Assembly (NCBI RefSeq): GCF_000002865.3 | Contig: NW_001865067.1 | Span: 337,207-401,206, forward strand | Length of the DNA stretch: 64,000 nucleotides | Direction of reading: 5' to 3' | Source: Monosiga brevicollis MX1 | Taxonomy: Eukaryota; Opisthokonta; Choanoflagellata; Craspedida; Salpingoecidae | Shown here: positions 20,144 to 32,378 of the stretch, piece after piece | How the letters are laid out: the number at the start of each line of letters is the position of its first letter | Numbering within the stretch: the stretch's first letter is position 1 | Notes under the pieces: generated by a model | What the model was told of the DNA's origin: nothing | Seen by the model: the letters and a program-made list of their open reading frames with translations, nothing else | Database searches by the model: none | Translations under genes and position numbers: made by a program

Positions 20144-20830
20144 CTAGCGATGCTCAGAAGGGGTTTCATCGATGAAGGTATGACGAGACGGGAGCCTCAC
20201 ACACTTGCGCTGAAGAAAGTTTTGCTCCACAATATCATTGGGCTTGGGTCGATTGGTAAAAAGTTCAACTAGGTACAACAGGTGTAGTTGAAGCAAAATA
20301 AAGTGTAGGGGAATCTGAAAGTCCATCGTCATCTGATTTTTTTTGTTGAGAGCCAAAGTGTGATCCAGGCGGCCGACGCTGGTTTCCGCATCTCTGCTTG
20401 CTGAGCAGCATGTTAGAACCGTCAATCACATAGCCCACGATCCGCCAGTGGGCTCCAGGCAGGCAGTTGTCCGTAGAGTACAGCCACTTGACAAAGCAGT
20501 CACGCGTTCGAGGTTTTGAAGAGATTTTTTTCGAGATGATCAAGAGAATCAAGCTAACATGTAAGCTGAAGAGACCTTGTGGTTCGTGAGGTGTGACTTG
20601 TGACTTCATATGGCACGGGACCCCACACACTCTGTGAGGATACATAAGTTTGCACTCGACAACTGTTGAACGAAAGGTTTTGAAAGCAACATTTGCCACA
20701 GGCTCCGTGTGGGACCTTGCATTCAGACATCACAGCAACGTAAAAAAATCGAAGGGTCAACTGACGGAGGTCATGCCCCAACACTGCTCTGTCAAACATT
20801 GATCAATTGATCTGCATTCACACGCATCGG
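20144..20830 (-). CDS. Probable exons of an unassigned minus-strand gene
   Basis: Three stretches read like protein but in different frames, suggesting short introns. They are a Cys-containing piece (VECKLMYPHRVCGVPCHMK, about 20,590-20,700), TRDCFVKWLYSTDNCLPG with WRIVGYVIDGSNMLLSK (about 20,415-20,515), and a terminal piece (ETSVGRLDHTLALNK to IDETPSEHR) ending at 20,144. A GTCTCT donor follows the first piece. I could not fix a start codon or all phases. It may be a separate short gene or extra exons of the gene upstream, whose own stop at 20,878 argues for separate. Confidence 0.35.
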
Positions 20831-20877
20831 GCAGAGGAAATGGCGAAGCGGCGTGGCTTCAAAAAGTCATTCACATG

Positions 20878-22463
20878 TTAAAGCGTGGCGAGAGGGATCA
20901 GCTCGCTTAGAGCCAGCTCGGAGGATTTGTTGAACAGCTGATTGGGTTGGATTTCGAGTTGGAAGTTGTACATGTTACAGCGCAAATGGCTTTCGACATT
21001 CAGACAGCGGTGTAAAACGCCAAACTCCATGGTGGCTGCGTTGTATGACACTTTGCAGCCAAACGATATGGATCCATCGCTGAAATCGCCCAATACAAAG
21101 AGTGGCTGCATGCCATTGGTCGTCTTGGGAAGCTGTGCATTTTGCTCAACAATAGGTCGAGTCGTTAGCCCGTGTGCAAATATCACATGTTGACGTATTC
21201 TACGAAGCAGTGGATCGCGTGGGCGCCCATCCATCTGCAGAACACGGAGCGTTAGACAAGCGAAGGAGAGCAGGCGCAAGCGACGAGGGGTTCATTGCGG
21301 TGGGCATAGACCACCGACGCACCTGCACGGACACTTTGATCCAAAGAATGTTTTCCTTATCTGCCAAGTACGGAGCGATGGCTGGGTTTTTCCTTCATTG
21401 CAAACGTTCGATGGCGTTGGCCTGCCCAGTCACTTTCCCGATGGTCCTTTGTGTACGCGATCAATCGGTCGTCCAAGCTTTTAAAATGGGGCATTGGGAT
21501 ACCGCCTTGCCCATGGTCTACAGTCCAACCTGTGGGAATTGTCATACTTGAGGGGGCTGGCGCGGAGCCAAGGGTTCTGAGAACATTATTCCTCAGATTG
21601 GACCAGAGATTCGAAAAGTGAGCCTCAACGTTTTTCTCGATACTGGACCAATTGGGAACGGTGGTATTGGTGAAGTGCGAGTGCCAGTCGAGCAATACTT
21701 GGTTGAGGTGAGCCATGCACTCATTCGCTGTTGCCATCGTTTTCGTTTTGGAGAGGGTACAGTTGTCCATGAGGTTGGTGCCATTCCGCTTGACTTGTTC
21801 CGCTGCGATGTTGGTGTCTTCCATTGCTTGGTTCTGCGCAGCCAGAACGGCTGCTGCACGCTGTGTCTTCCAAGCGCCCAATTTATCCTCAATGCGCTGG
21901 GTAATTGCAGTTAGAAAGTCTTGTTCCCATGTGTCCTTGATTTTACTTGTTATGCCTAATAGCTTCGCCTCGAGATCCTACCCATCATGGCATGATGATG
22001 CAAGTGTAAGTGCAGGCAGATATTCACTCGCCTCGTGGCTGGGCACTTGCCAGTCCTCAATATCCAGACAGAGGCTAGGGAAGAATGACAAATAAAACAG
22101 AAACAGAGAAACTGACAAAGAGACAGACGCACGACTCAACCTGACGTTTACCCAATGTTCACCAGAACCCACCTCGCCAGTGCCCCATGCAAAGGAGTCG
22201 GCGTCTAGCGCTCGGTTGGCTTCTTGTAATTGCTTCTTGTAAAGGGCCCAGTCACGCTCAATCAACAATTGAAGCCTGTCAGGCTCCAGCACGTCTGGAG
22301 GCCGTCTTTGGGTTGCGAGGAAGCGCGTAGGTTTATTTGACGCTAACAAAGCCTCGCCATCCTCCTTTGAAACAACGGCAGCGGCAGAATGAACCAAACC
22401 GAGAACGAGAAAGAGAACAAGAACAGACAGCCGCTGAAAGGCAGCCTGAGTGAGGAAGCCCAT
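20878..22463 (-). CDS. Secreted protein of unknown family
   Basis: Starts at 22463 with a signal peptide (MGFLTQAAFQRLSVLVLFLV, then LGLVHSAAAVV), followed by a charged helical region (RLQLLIERDWALYKKQLQEA) in exon 22463-22173. A short exon near 22,025-22,080 reads LDIEDWQVPSHEAS. A longer exon from about 21,976 reads DLEAKLLGITSKIKDTWEQD and on through SSIEKNVEAHFSNLWSNL, with several N-glycosylation sequons (NTT, NWS). A small exon (KENILWIKVSVQ) ends at a GTGCGT donor near 21,320. The last exon (about 21,236-20,878) begins MDGRPRDPLLRRI and has NVESHLRCNMYN. Junctions between the first and second and around 21,360-21,480 are unresolved. Probably 350-450 residues, extracellular or lumenal. 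Function unknown. Confidence 0.55.
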
Positions 22464-22682
22464 GGCTCTGGTAGTGCAAGGAAGAAAATGGTCAACTGTA
22501 AAATTACAAACGAACAGAGCCAACGAACAAGAGCCCCCCCTATTGTGAAAAAAAATTCAAGTTGAGACACGTTGGTTTGGAGAAAAACAAGTCGAAACGT
22601 GTGGTCGGGTTTGGGGCTTCTCTTGGGAGAGCGCTTCTAATGGGGACGATTCACAAACGCACTCACATGAGATGAGTGGAGT

Positions 22683-22753
22683 GTCGTAGTCCGAGCCCCG
22701 TAGTCTAGTAAATCATGTATCTGATGTACGTACATGATTCACTGAACTACGAC
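22683..22753. repeat. Compound inverted repeat upstream of secreted-protein gene
   Basis: The outer arms GTCGTAGT (22683-22690) and ACTACGAC (22746-22753) enclose inner arms AATCATGTA (22711-22719) and TACATGATT (22731-22739). Both pairs are perfect and nested symmetrically enough to form a cruciform or a two-stem RNA. It lies about 220 nt upstream of the start codon at 22463. It is not a tRNA: there is no T-arm consensus. Confidence 0.7.
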
Positions 22754-23020
22754 AACATGTCAATTATTGTTTTTTTTTTCTTATCATGCTCAAGTAATCT
22801 GAGACGTGAGTAACGCGGCAACATAGAAAGTCTCTCCCCCTTCCCCTCCTCGCAGATTGACGAAGAGAGCAAGAGCATTGACAAGCAGGCTCCATCGACA
22901 GAGAGGAGAGCAAGAGAAAAAACAACAAGGAGCACAAATTAATAAAAGGCTCGGAAAAAAAATACAATCGAGAACTTGAGGGTTTTTGCCTCATTCCTCG
23001 ATGTCAAAAACGGATTAGAT

Positions 23021-23245
23021 CTACATGTACAAGAGCTTTAACATAACTGCCCAGCACCAGGCACCGATAATCGACCCTTGTGACATGTAAAAGCAGCCCT
23101 TTGTCTGAAACATCTGTAGCACTTCTCGTCGTATCGGTCGTTGTACACCGCGACTACTGACATCATCAATCTCACTGCACGCTATGATCTTGTACAACTC
23201 TGAGTAGACCCAGCAAGCCATGGGCAAACAATGATGACTGAGCAT
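23021..23245 (-). CDS. Small hypothetical ORF, 74 aa
   Basis: ATG-initiated frame MLSHHCLPMACWVYSEL ending in a hydrophobic tail (IIGAWCWAVMLKLLYM). The composition is balanced and not repeat-driven, and the second Met (nine codons on) could be the start. No family recognised. It lies between a poly(A) run (23,259-23,280) and the 5' region of the secreted-protein gene. It may be a genuine small membrane-anchored protein or chance. Confidence 0.3.
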   Translation of the reverse strand: MLSHHCLPMACWVYSELYKIIACSEIDDVSSRGVQRPIRREVLQMFQTKGCFYMSQGSIIGAWCWAVMLKLLYM

Positions 23246-23700
23246 CGAAAAAAAAGTCCAAAAAAAAAAAAAAAAAAAAAGAACATCAGATCCTGATTTT
23301 TGTTATTTTTGGAAAATGGTTGTTGGAGAGGATGTCGCACCTAATAGGGCTGATTTGTTGGATGGCGGTCGGCGTTGATTGTGGTCAGATCTCAGCCCAC
23401 TTGAGATGATTCGAACCGCGCAGATCTGTTGAATCTATCAGATGCCATTTTGTGAGCGTAGCTGCCCTACATCAAGAGTTATATTATTGTTTTGTTTCTT
23501 CTATAGGACGTGCCTGCTCTGGAACTTGTGAGAACTTGATACACGATGTTTCTCGTCCATCGGGGACGGCAGTGCAGGGGGGCTTGGGTGGCCAGCTTTT
23601 CAAAGATGCTCAATTAGGTAGGGCGAGAAAAATCAGTAGAAAAGTGGGTTTTCGTGCAGTGGTGGCGGTTGTAATAAATAAGCTTCAATTCGTGTTATTT
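23246..23700. other. No gene seen
   Basis: AT-richer stretch with a 22-nt A run near 23,259-23,280. A plus-strand open frame 23452-23727 overlaps the 3' end of the next gene and shows no family signal. Confidence 0.5.
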
Positions 23701-25114
23701 TTAAGACGTGGAAGTATGGGGCTCTAGTGCGATCAGCGAGTCGATATACGCCTTGTACTTTTTGGTACTCTCGTCGTAAGCCTTGATGAGCAAATCAATC
23801 TCATTCTGGTCTGTATTTGATCTGGCCAGAGGCGCGGCTGGCGCGTTTGATGCGGGGCTTGTTGCGTCCTGACGTGGTTGAGTTTGAGAGGTATAGTCTC
23901 GGAGCCAAAACTGGAGATCGGAGTCTGCAAAGTGACCTCCGACACGCGCAATAGGTTCTTGAGGCTCCTCTTCAACGATTCGGTCAAGAGAAGGTGCTGC
24001 TGATGCTGCTGTAAGAGTGGGCGGGGTTGAATTTGAGGGAAGTGAATTTCGGTCATCACGCGGCGGAGACGCGGGCATTGGGGCGTGCTTGCCGGGCTTT
24101 GGGGAGGCGTCACTGCTATATCCTCGGGTTCAACGTGCGAGGGTTGGTTCTTCATGTGTCTAACAGCTCGCTCCAAGCGCGTAATGCCTGCACGGCGGTA
24201 GGCAGCCTGTACCCGTTTGACTTGACTGCTTTGAAAGTGGATGGCAAAATAAAGAGCACACAATTCCTCATCGAGGGTGGCTGCCTCTCCAACTAGCTGC
24301 CGTGAATGGCGTTGTAGGTTTGTCCGGAAAGACACCCTTGATCTACAGTTCGGTCGGCTGAGGAATGCACCTTGACATTCCTTGTGAATCCGGCGCAGAG
24401 ACTAGGCATCTCATCCACGGATAGGATACGGCCAAGACCTAGGGGCCGGCATCAATAAGAACAGACATGCATCAGGAGGATACAAAAGTATGTTTGCAGC
24501 ACATGCAGACGTAGACAGCAAGCTACACGCTCATGCGCCAGAAGAATCCGCCTGCCGTCATGAGGTTGGATGCCTCGCTGTCTCCGGCGTTGCGCAGCCA
24601 CAAAATCGGCTCTGGTGATACCGTACAGCTTCAGAAGCCCGTCGGATCGATTGGGGCACCCCTTCCGGGCACTGGCGCTCGTAGGAGGGCTGATCAGGCC
24701 GCCAAGTTGTTGACGCGTCAATTGACGAAGGCCATCGACCTCTAAATACTGTTGAACTTCAATGGACGTCATCGAACCCGCCGTGAGCTGACGTAGGAGT
24801 TGGAATACACGATCTGCCTTGGCTCGACGCTCGGCCTATAGGCACAAATACCACTGTCAGCTGTATGCGGGGAAATGTCAACGTTCCAACACCAAAGAGT
24901 CACACAGTGAAGCGGTTCTCAGCACCAAGGCGCACCGATATCCTTGACAAACCCGGCTTCCATCATGCCCGGCCGTTGCAACGCCTGGACATGCCTGTTT
25001 ACCCCGGCGATGCCGCATGCCGGCTGTCTGCCAGCCGAGGCAGGATGACCCGAAATGGCAGCCACATATCAGCGGAATCCGAGGAGATGAGCACTCGAAA
25101 ACTGGCTCAGCCAT
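23701..25114 (-). CDS. Uncharacterised gene, at least five exons
   Basis: Exon 1 (25114-24953) starts MAEPVFECSSPRIPLICG and ends in phase 0. Exon 2 (24835-24660) reads AERRAKADRVFQLLRQL and LTRQQLGGLISPPTS. A third exon near 24,600-24,530 reads ADFVAAQRRRQRGIQ. An exon from about 24,342 reads VSFRTNLQRHSRQLVGEA and HFQSSQVKRVQAAYRRAG, helical with an IQ-like character. The last, in another frame after a short intron near 24,010-24,060, reads SLDRIVEEEPQEPIARVGG and QNEIDLLIKAYDESTKKYK, ending TSTS at 23701. Mostly helical and charged, no signal peptide or membrane span. I do not recognise it. It is divergent from the Rpp40-like gene, with an (AC)n tract between them. Confidence 0.5.
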
Positions 25115-25307
25115 AGTTAATGGGGTAAAAATTGTATTCCACCTTTTTATTTCTGAATATTGATCAACTGGCCACCAGGGCGCTGCCGTTTATCTTCCTT
25201 GCCAGTCAGACAGCTCCAGCCTCCAACAGAGGGAAAAATGAACGGGAAAAAATTTATTTTTGGTAACAAATGTCCAAAGGTAACAAAAAAAATACCCTCG
25301 GTAACTG

Positions 25308-25452
<145 letters not shown>

Positions 25453-25468
25453 AGTTTGCATCGGCGGG

Positions 25469-27383
25469 ATGGCGGGGTCGTTTGTGCTGGACTTTGACTG
25501 GGATGCACCGTTGACGGAGAAGCACTTGTATGCTTGGGAGTGGTCCAAGGATGCGGCGGCGCTGCGGCGTAATGTGCAGCGTCATGTGCTGTATCAACAG
25601 GTGCGCCGCTGGATTGGATTGAGCGGGCTGTGCCTGCTTGGCTGAGAGCTCCATCATGTGCTCATGCTCATGCTTTGCCGCGCAGCTGGATATTGTGTCG
25701 CCGCAGGCGGAGAAGCTCTTGGACGCGGCCGCCATTCCAAGCTACAACAGCACGATGACGCTCTCCCCGAGCGACCTGATTGCACTCATCCTTGATCATC
25801 CCGAAGGTCTTTGTCTTGCCATCGCTGCCGCGAAGCCACCCCTTGTCCGTATCGATTCCACCCAAGGCATTCACCATGCCATCTTGCACAGGATTGACAC
25901 TTGCGTCTCTGCCACATTCCGATGACGGAAGCTCCCTTTCCTTTGCTGATGGTCAGATGTTGTTTCGTGCTGCTTCGTTTAAGGTTGCAAATGACCCATC
26001 CTCTGTCCAAGGGGTCGCATGGGTGTGCTTGCCTCATTCTCCTGTGCTGGGCACCAGGCCTCTTGGTTCTTCAGCTGAGCAAAGACCGCTATGAGACGTT
26101 TGGTGCGTATCAGCTCATGCTCACTTTGGTGCTTGGCAAACCATGGTGGTTTTAAGCTGACTGCATGTGAATGCGTTGAGGCGTAGGCGTGCCTGGTTCC
26201 AAGCCTTCCAGGCACACTGGTTTGCATGGTTCGTTCGTCTGCCTGCACTTCTCAGCCTCTGCTCCTCTCACCATGCATACCGCACTTTTGAGCTGATGCG
26301 TTTTGCCATGTTTGATTTGGGGGACTTGGATTTCCACAGAGATTCGTTTTACCTTGCCGGCGCGCGAGGGTGTTGCAAATCCGAGCTCAGTCGAGCGGCT
26401 CCGCGAGTGCATCGAGCAGCGATGGCATACCGACCTTCAGGTAGAGGTCAGCTGCACCTCAGAGCAGTGCTTCAACACGGTCATTGCCAAAAATGCTGCT
26501 GCTGCTGCCCCAGGAGCTCCGTCTGAGCCCGTCACACGCATGACCGTACGTTTGATGGTCTGCTGCTCTCTTTGCATGGTTTGTTGCCCTCGCTACTAGC
26601 AGGCTTGCGCTTTATTCACTGTTGTCTCCCCGCTGCTTCATCGGCCTGATCCTCAGCTGCCTAGCTTGTCCATGCCCACAACTTTGCCAAGCTGGCCCCT
26701 CCACCCTTCTAGTGCCGATGAGTGGCTTGTCACTCTTGACTGTCTCAGCGCGCCCCTGCTCGGCCTTTCCAGGTTCGTACTCCTCCCTCAGCGTACCACG
26801 GCCTCTGTCAAACGCCCAGCCTGGTCTTCGTTCGCATCTTTTGACCCATTGCCTGCTCAGCGTGTGTCCAACCGAGTACGCATCAACCATGGGCTTACCC
26901 GAGGGCTTGAGCCCAAGCCCTCAAGACGTGCACGTGGAAAAAACTCGAAACACGCTGCTCACCCCGACTCAGATTGAAGCCCTCTTGCAATCTGCCCAGT
27001 ACGTCTTACCAATCGGCTTCTAACTCTTGGTCTTCCAATGTACATGCTTCACCTTCCCTTTTATTCGTTGTTCTGCCCTGTGCGAGGGTCATGATGCCAT
27101 CTCACCAAACGCGCAACGGCCACAGTCAGCGATGGGTCGCGTCCGGAGCTCCTTGGGCAAGCGTGACCATTCATGTGCATCCCAACACCGTGCGTCATCT
27201 TGACTGGAACCCCTTTGCTCCCCCAGGCCTGCTCCTCTTGCTCTGATATCAGTCATGTGGTTTGTTGCCCAACAGGTGGATTTAAAGACCAATGGTGAGC
27301 TAGCAGAGGGCATGTTGCAACTAGTGTGGGGCAAATTCAATGCTCAGACTGGGCAACCGGACACTTTTGCCATTCATTCCTAA
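25469..27383 (+). CDS. RNase P/MRP subunit Rpp40-like
   Basis: Nine exons: 25469-25600, 25686-25806, 25892-25983, 26075-26102, 26340-26545, 26657-26772, 26861-26998, 27126-27189 and 27276-27383. They sum to 1,005 nt, 334 residues, all phases consistent. The order of conserved stretches follows Rpp40: LTLASLPHSDDGSSLSFADG and LSKDRYETFE correspond to its TVALLPNGKLILSLDKDTYE segment. DEWLVTLDCLSAPLL corresponds to LELFDWLGAVF. NTLLTPTQIEALLQS followed by GAPWASVTIHV corresponds to GFILPEKICLLLEHL and APWVTLSVQG. Length is close to the human protein (363). It would act in the nucleolus in tRNA 5' processing and pre-rRNA cleavage. Similarity is remembered rather than computed, so I keep it as Rpp40-like. 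Confidence 0.72.
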
Positions 27384-28282
27384 ATGTCCAATTGTGTCTA
27401 TCGGCTTGTCTTGAAGATCCTGCAAGTCATGTGAATTTGAATTTTTTTTTTTCTTTTTGAGATTCCATCGATTAGGCGCTCAAACTCCACGAGAGGGTTT
27501 GACAATTTTTCTTGGCATCCACAAGCCGCGGCTTGTGGATGGAATACAAACAGAACAGCCAGCACTGCCGACACCTGGCCAAGGGCAACGATGAAACAGA
27601 CGCAGCATACTCACGCCGTGAGCACATGCTTGCGCGTTACTAACTACGCTAAGGGAGCACGCCGAATGCCTGATAGGATGGCATAACAAGACTTCCGAGA
27701 AATGTCTGATGAACAAACGCGGTTTGTGCTTGCAACATGAATGATGAAGCAAAAAAGAAAAGAGTCCACAGGCAGAGCAAGAACAAAAATTTAATAAGTT
27801 CACAAAAAAAGAAAAAAGAAAGAAAGAAAGCAAAACTAAAAAACTCATGCTCTGAAGGCCGGCTAGGCATGTATGCCCGCCAAGTGGTCAGGCTGCAGTC
27901 TAATGCGACTCGCTTGAGCATGTACAAATGAGAAGGGATGGACAGAGAGTTGAAACAAAACAAAAAGAACAAAACTAGCAATCATGAAAAATGGATACTT
28001 GTGAAGGAAAGTGAGGCACGATGCAATATAGGAGCATAGATAAGGCATGCACGAATCTGCAGGCGACAGCACGAATGCCAGAGCTGACCAAGGCCCGGAG
28101 ATAGGTAAAACTAGAAAAGAGGAAGAAGTAAAACTAGGAAAACGAAGGACAAATCAAGGAAGGGGAAAAACTACGAGGATAAAGATGATGACAGCCTCGC
28201 GAAGCACACTTGGGGCGTGACTCGGGCTACACAGTAGCCAGTTCATGACACCAAGGTGATCCAGCACAACATGTAGGGTACA
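27384..28282. other. Convergent 3' intergenic region, no gene seen
   Basis: 900 bp between the convergent ends of the Rpp40-like gene and the multi-pass membrane protein gene. Contains a T run near 27,444 and purine-rich AAAGAAAGAAAG near 27,815. Phe/Leu-rich minus-strand open frames over 27,480-27,980 reflect T-rich composition and show no stable membrane-protein pattern. Confidence 0.55.
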
Positions 28283-31200
28283 TCATATGGTGCGTGGCTG
28301 CCCGTAGGTGGGTGTGACGTGAAGGAGGTCAGCCTGGGCGCGCTCATCCACGGGATGCACGCAGGCCCAATCGTCCCACAACAACACACCCCGCCCGAAA
28401 GCGAAGAGCATAAAGGTGTCCAGCACGTAGGAGGAGCCCAGGAAGGTCCAAAAGTGAGCCGGCTGCACCATCATGATGATAAAATAACTAAACTCCATCT
28501 GCGTGCCGATCAGGAAGAAGAGAAGCCAGGAGCTGAGCCAGCCACCGACCCAGCGCGGCATGGGTGGGCGCCGCGATTCGGCCAGGGCGCCACGTGGCAA
28601 GGGCATGCCATCGCTGACAACACTTGGCAGTCGAGCCATCTCATCATCAAGCTGGCGATTGTAAGTCCTGTCGCAAGAAAGCAAATGCAAAGGCGTGAAG
28701 ACAAAGTGTCAAAACACTCAGATAACGGGAGGCCCTTTGACATGGACGAGGGGCGTGGACAAGTGCCATAATACAAAAGACTCAAGAAAAATAAAAAATA
28801 CAAAGAAAAAATAAAAATAAAAATAAAAATAAAAATAAAAATAAAAATAAAAATAAAAATAAAAATAAAAATAAAAATAAAAATAAAAATAAAAAAAAAA
28901 TAAAAATAAAAATAAAAATAAAAATAAAAAAAATGGCAGAAAATATGGCGGGCGACCTCACCGAATGCTCCAGTGATGGATGATGCCCAGGACCAAAAGA
29001 AGAAGAGTGCGGGCTGCAAAGAGAATGACGTGGACCAGGTCCATTTCAAGGCCATCTTGGTACAGATTCATAGCAATCACGCGAGCGGTGTAGGTGCCAA
29101 CGACCACACCACCAACAAGCAGCACAAGCAATAAACAGTCGCCGAGCACGTTGAAAATATTGGGTTGGCGGGGCTGTGGTTGCCAGTTGAGCATGGCTAG
29201 CACCAAAAAGGCAACCAAGATGATGAGGGCAAAGCCGTACGGCACAAAGGAAAATACAGAAGAGCGTTGGGCAGCCAAGAAGGACGACTCGGTCTGGTCA
29301 TTGGTAATGGCTACGATTGCCAATGCCCAGATGACGGCCGTGGTAAAGGCAAGCAACATGCTCAACCGCTTGACGCCCTTGGCAAAGGGCTTGCTCTCGG
29401 AGGTTTTCGGAGGAGCCGGTCCATTGGGAAAGCGCGAGCGAGGGCCAGGCGGCGATGTCCCAGAGGCATTGGAGCCAGGCGGCACAAGCAGAGGGTCAGT
29501 CTCGCTCATTAAATTGGCGCGACGAGTGGGTGGCGTCATGGCAGGGCGAGAGGCTGATCCGATCGTTCCATTGGAGGCAACGAGCAACGTGCTCGGGGCC
29601 GAGGGTGGCGCTGCACCCAGAGTTTCCACGTCCATACCCGCGAGGTTGGTACTAGAGCCACCACCATCCACGCTACCACGCGGGTGGAGTCTGCTGATGC
29701 GATCAAGTGCCGAAGAGTTGGCTCGCATACGACCGTGATCGGCAGCCAACAACTCCTGGACAGGCGGCGCCTGCAGTCCTTGCACGGGGTTCTTCTCGCC
29801 ATGCGGAATAATGCCCAAAGTGCCACTGCGTCCGAGAAGCTTGTCCGTGTCAAAGTGAGTGGTGAGCATGCGGCGAAAGAGACCAGCCAATGGACTGGGC
29901 GCTCGCCGTGAGCCGGTCGTTGCAAGAGAGCCAAAAATTTGTGCAAGCTGTTCTCCATTGAGACGCGGCCGGCAAGCCACTAGCAAAAAGTAAGCATCGG
30001 CTAAGCGCTGACTTTCGCACACGCGCGTCAGAAGGCGACTGGTGTCTGCATTGATCAGGCAACTTCGCGCGCTATTGAGAAACTCATGATACTGCAGGCG
30101 AAAGTCAAAGAGATGGTCCAGGGCCGAAGCTACACGAAGGGCATCCAAGACATCCACAGGGAGCTGCAACAGGTCCCAGAGTGTGGGTTTGCGATAACGA
30201 ATGGCTGGGGGTTGAGCGGTGGCGTCTGCCACAGGGGTGGTAGTCGCTGAGGGCTCGACACGCGTAGCATCCTCGTCTGAGCCGGCGTCTGATGACTGGC
30301 CGCTGCTGGACATGCTGCTCCGGGTTCCGCTCCCGGCGCTGTGTCCACCGGCGCTGTTGCGCGCGCTGCGATGGCGACGGGCAACTTGCTGTTGCTGCCA
30401 TTGTCGTTCCTGTCGCTCACGTAGCGTGACGATGAGGCGATGTTCGCTGGTCGCAAACGATTTCCATGGGGCTCGGGCCATACGATCCAGCCCATCAGCC
30501 GCCGCCCTAGAGCGCGTGTTGAAGCGGCGCAACGAGACTGCTCCGGTCAGCTCGGTTTCTTGAGCAGCTGCGCCGAGCGAAACATCAAATGGTTAGCAAA
30601 GAAAAACGTACTGCCAGCCACATCAAGATAGCGGTGAAAGTCTTCTAATGGCATGCTCAGGAAACCTTGGAGCCCGCAAGCGGCACTGAAAAGCGCATCC
30701 CAGTGGGGAACGTGGTAGCGTCGCAGGGTCATGACCAGGCGGGCGCTGCGGCTAGAGCGCGCGTGGGAGGACGAGCCAGGGGCTGGTGCAGCGGCGCGTA
30801 GAGGAGGCAACCGGCTAGGAGTTTCGTGTGTTTGCAAAACGTCTCGGGCCGCGGCAAGGCGGGCATGGCCGAAAAGAAAGCAAGTCACAAACGTCATGCA
30901 GTCCAGGGCACGCGTGGAGAGGAGATCCAGTTTGGATTGGACTCCTTCCAGGGGTAAGCAGAGAAATTGCTGCAAGGTCATGTTCTGTCAAAACAACAAC
31001 AGGAACAACAACGATAGCGCAAAATGCCCCACCAAGATTTTGTGAGTGAGAGACGCGGTCCCAGGTGCATCAAAGGAGATTGGTATTTGTTTTCATGGCA
31101 GGCAAATGTTGCAAAACAGAGACGTGGGCATGAAACGTACAGCACGAACGACGCCATCCGCGGCGCTATCAAATCCATGGTGTTTGAGGAGAATGGCAAA

Positions 31201-32378
31201 CTCTGAGGGCCCTAGGAGGACGTTGGCAACCTCCCGGTTGACGTGCGGTGGGGCAAGTGGGGAGAGACCGAGGGGTTGTTCCGCAGCTTCAAAGCACATG
31301 ACGGCACGGCCTGGGGCGGCAGCAGGCCAGTAGGCTTGGCCCTTGAGAGTCAGATTGCCAGCAGCCGTGTTGCGGCCGATGCTCACGGGTTGTAGAGAAA
31401 GGGAGGCGGAAAATTTGGAAGCGGAATCCTGCAGCATAATGTTGAGTTTATCTGCAGGAACGAACAGTAGGATGTTGGTCAGAGAGAGAGAGGGAGAATG
31501 AGAGAGAAAGAGAGAGAGAGAGAGGAGGGGGGGTCGAGAGAGATATATAAAAGGGTGCGCGGGAGCAAAACAGGTGGTGGAGAAAGAAGTACAGAGGAGA
31601 GCGTCAACGTGGTCTGGCATACCTAAGCGTGGATGGGCAGTCACGGTATAGCTACGCAGCCAATCATCGCAAGCTAGCCGAGCATGGGGAGCAGAATGAG
31701 GGCGAGCGTGCGCGCCTTGACGAGCTGGCAACGGGGCACAAGAGCCAAGGCACATACCATAGCCAATGTATTGATGGGGCTTGTTGACTGCGGCAAGTTG
31801 TAGGCGCATACGGAGCGGCTTGCCTTCAAACTGCAGACACGACGAGCGTCAGTGGGCCATGGCGTGGCGAGATAGGATACAAGCAACCAGAAAGCGGGAA
31901 ACTTTTGTCAACTTGGTTTAAAAAAAAAAAAAAGACCAACAGAAATTTGACGGCTAGGTCCAACCTGGATATTGATGAGATAGGTGCCTGATGGGATGTC
32001 AGTCAATGGAACAGCAGTTGGGGCGGGGCCTGAGCTTGCGGTGGCTTGAGCAGCATGGTGCAGCTCAGGGCCAGGGCGGCTGCGGCTGCGGCTGCGACTG
32101 CTATGCCGACGGGCGTTGCGGGTGGCGAATTGGGGGGGTCGGACATCCTCTTCTTGACTGTCCATGTCAGTGGTGCCTTCTGATTCCGATTCGGAGCCTG
32201 ATTCGGAGCCCGACTCGGAGGCAGAATCCCGAGCAGCGGGCGAGGGGGAGCGGGACATGGACAGAGATTGCGAGCGGGAGAGGGATCGAGAACGAGAACC
32301 ATCCGTCTGGGCTTCGTCCACATCCTCGGGATCAAGCGGCAGCCGCACTTGCGCAGCCATGCCGGGGAGCTGAGCCAT
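28283..32378 (-). CDS. Large multi-pass membrane protein of unknown family
   Basis: Seven exons: 32378-31965, 31830-31758, 31673-31623, 31451-31141, 30984-30612, 30537-28962 and 28667-28283. They sum to 3,183 nt, 1,060 residues, exactly in frame. Residues 1-138 are Ser/Arg and Glu/Ser-rich (SRSRSLSRSQSLSMSRS). About 130-300 looks beta-rich (SGTYLINIQ, DWLRSYTVTAHPRL). Three similar modules follow (QQFLCLPLEGVQSKLDLL, QGFLSMPLEDFHRYLDV, WDLLQLPVDVLDALRVA). After a Ser/Pro-rich linker come about six membrane helices (VIWALAIVAI, FALIILVAFLVLAML, CLLLVLLVGGVVVG, ILFAARTLLLLVLGII, WLLFFLIGTQMEFSYFI, FLGSSYVLDTFMLFAFG). The start ATG follows a GTG codon. I recognise no family. The (AAAAAT)n tract lies in the last intron. 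Confidence 0.72.
28805..28932. repeat. (AAAAAT)n hexanucleotide repeat
   Basis: About 20 imperfect hexamer units in the last intron of the membrane protein gene. The Ile/Phe-rich open frame on the minus strand here is a repeat artefact, not additional membrane helices. Confidence 0.95.

Noticed and set aside
22683-22753. tRNA gene
   Set aside because: The arm pattern is suggestive, but A-box/B-box and T-arm consensus are absent.
28510-29055. Extra Ile/Phe-rich membrane segments
   Set aside because: Produced by the intronic (AAAAAT)n repeat; splicing 28962 to 28667 removes it in phase.
30547-30611. Extension STFFFANHLMFRSAQLLKK of the membrane protein exon
   Set aside because: A GTACGT donor at 30611 and a CAG acceptor at 30538 join the flanking exons in frame, so this is intron.
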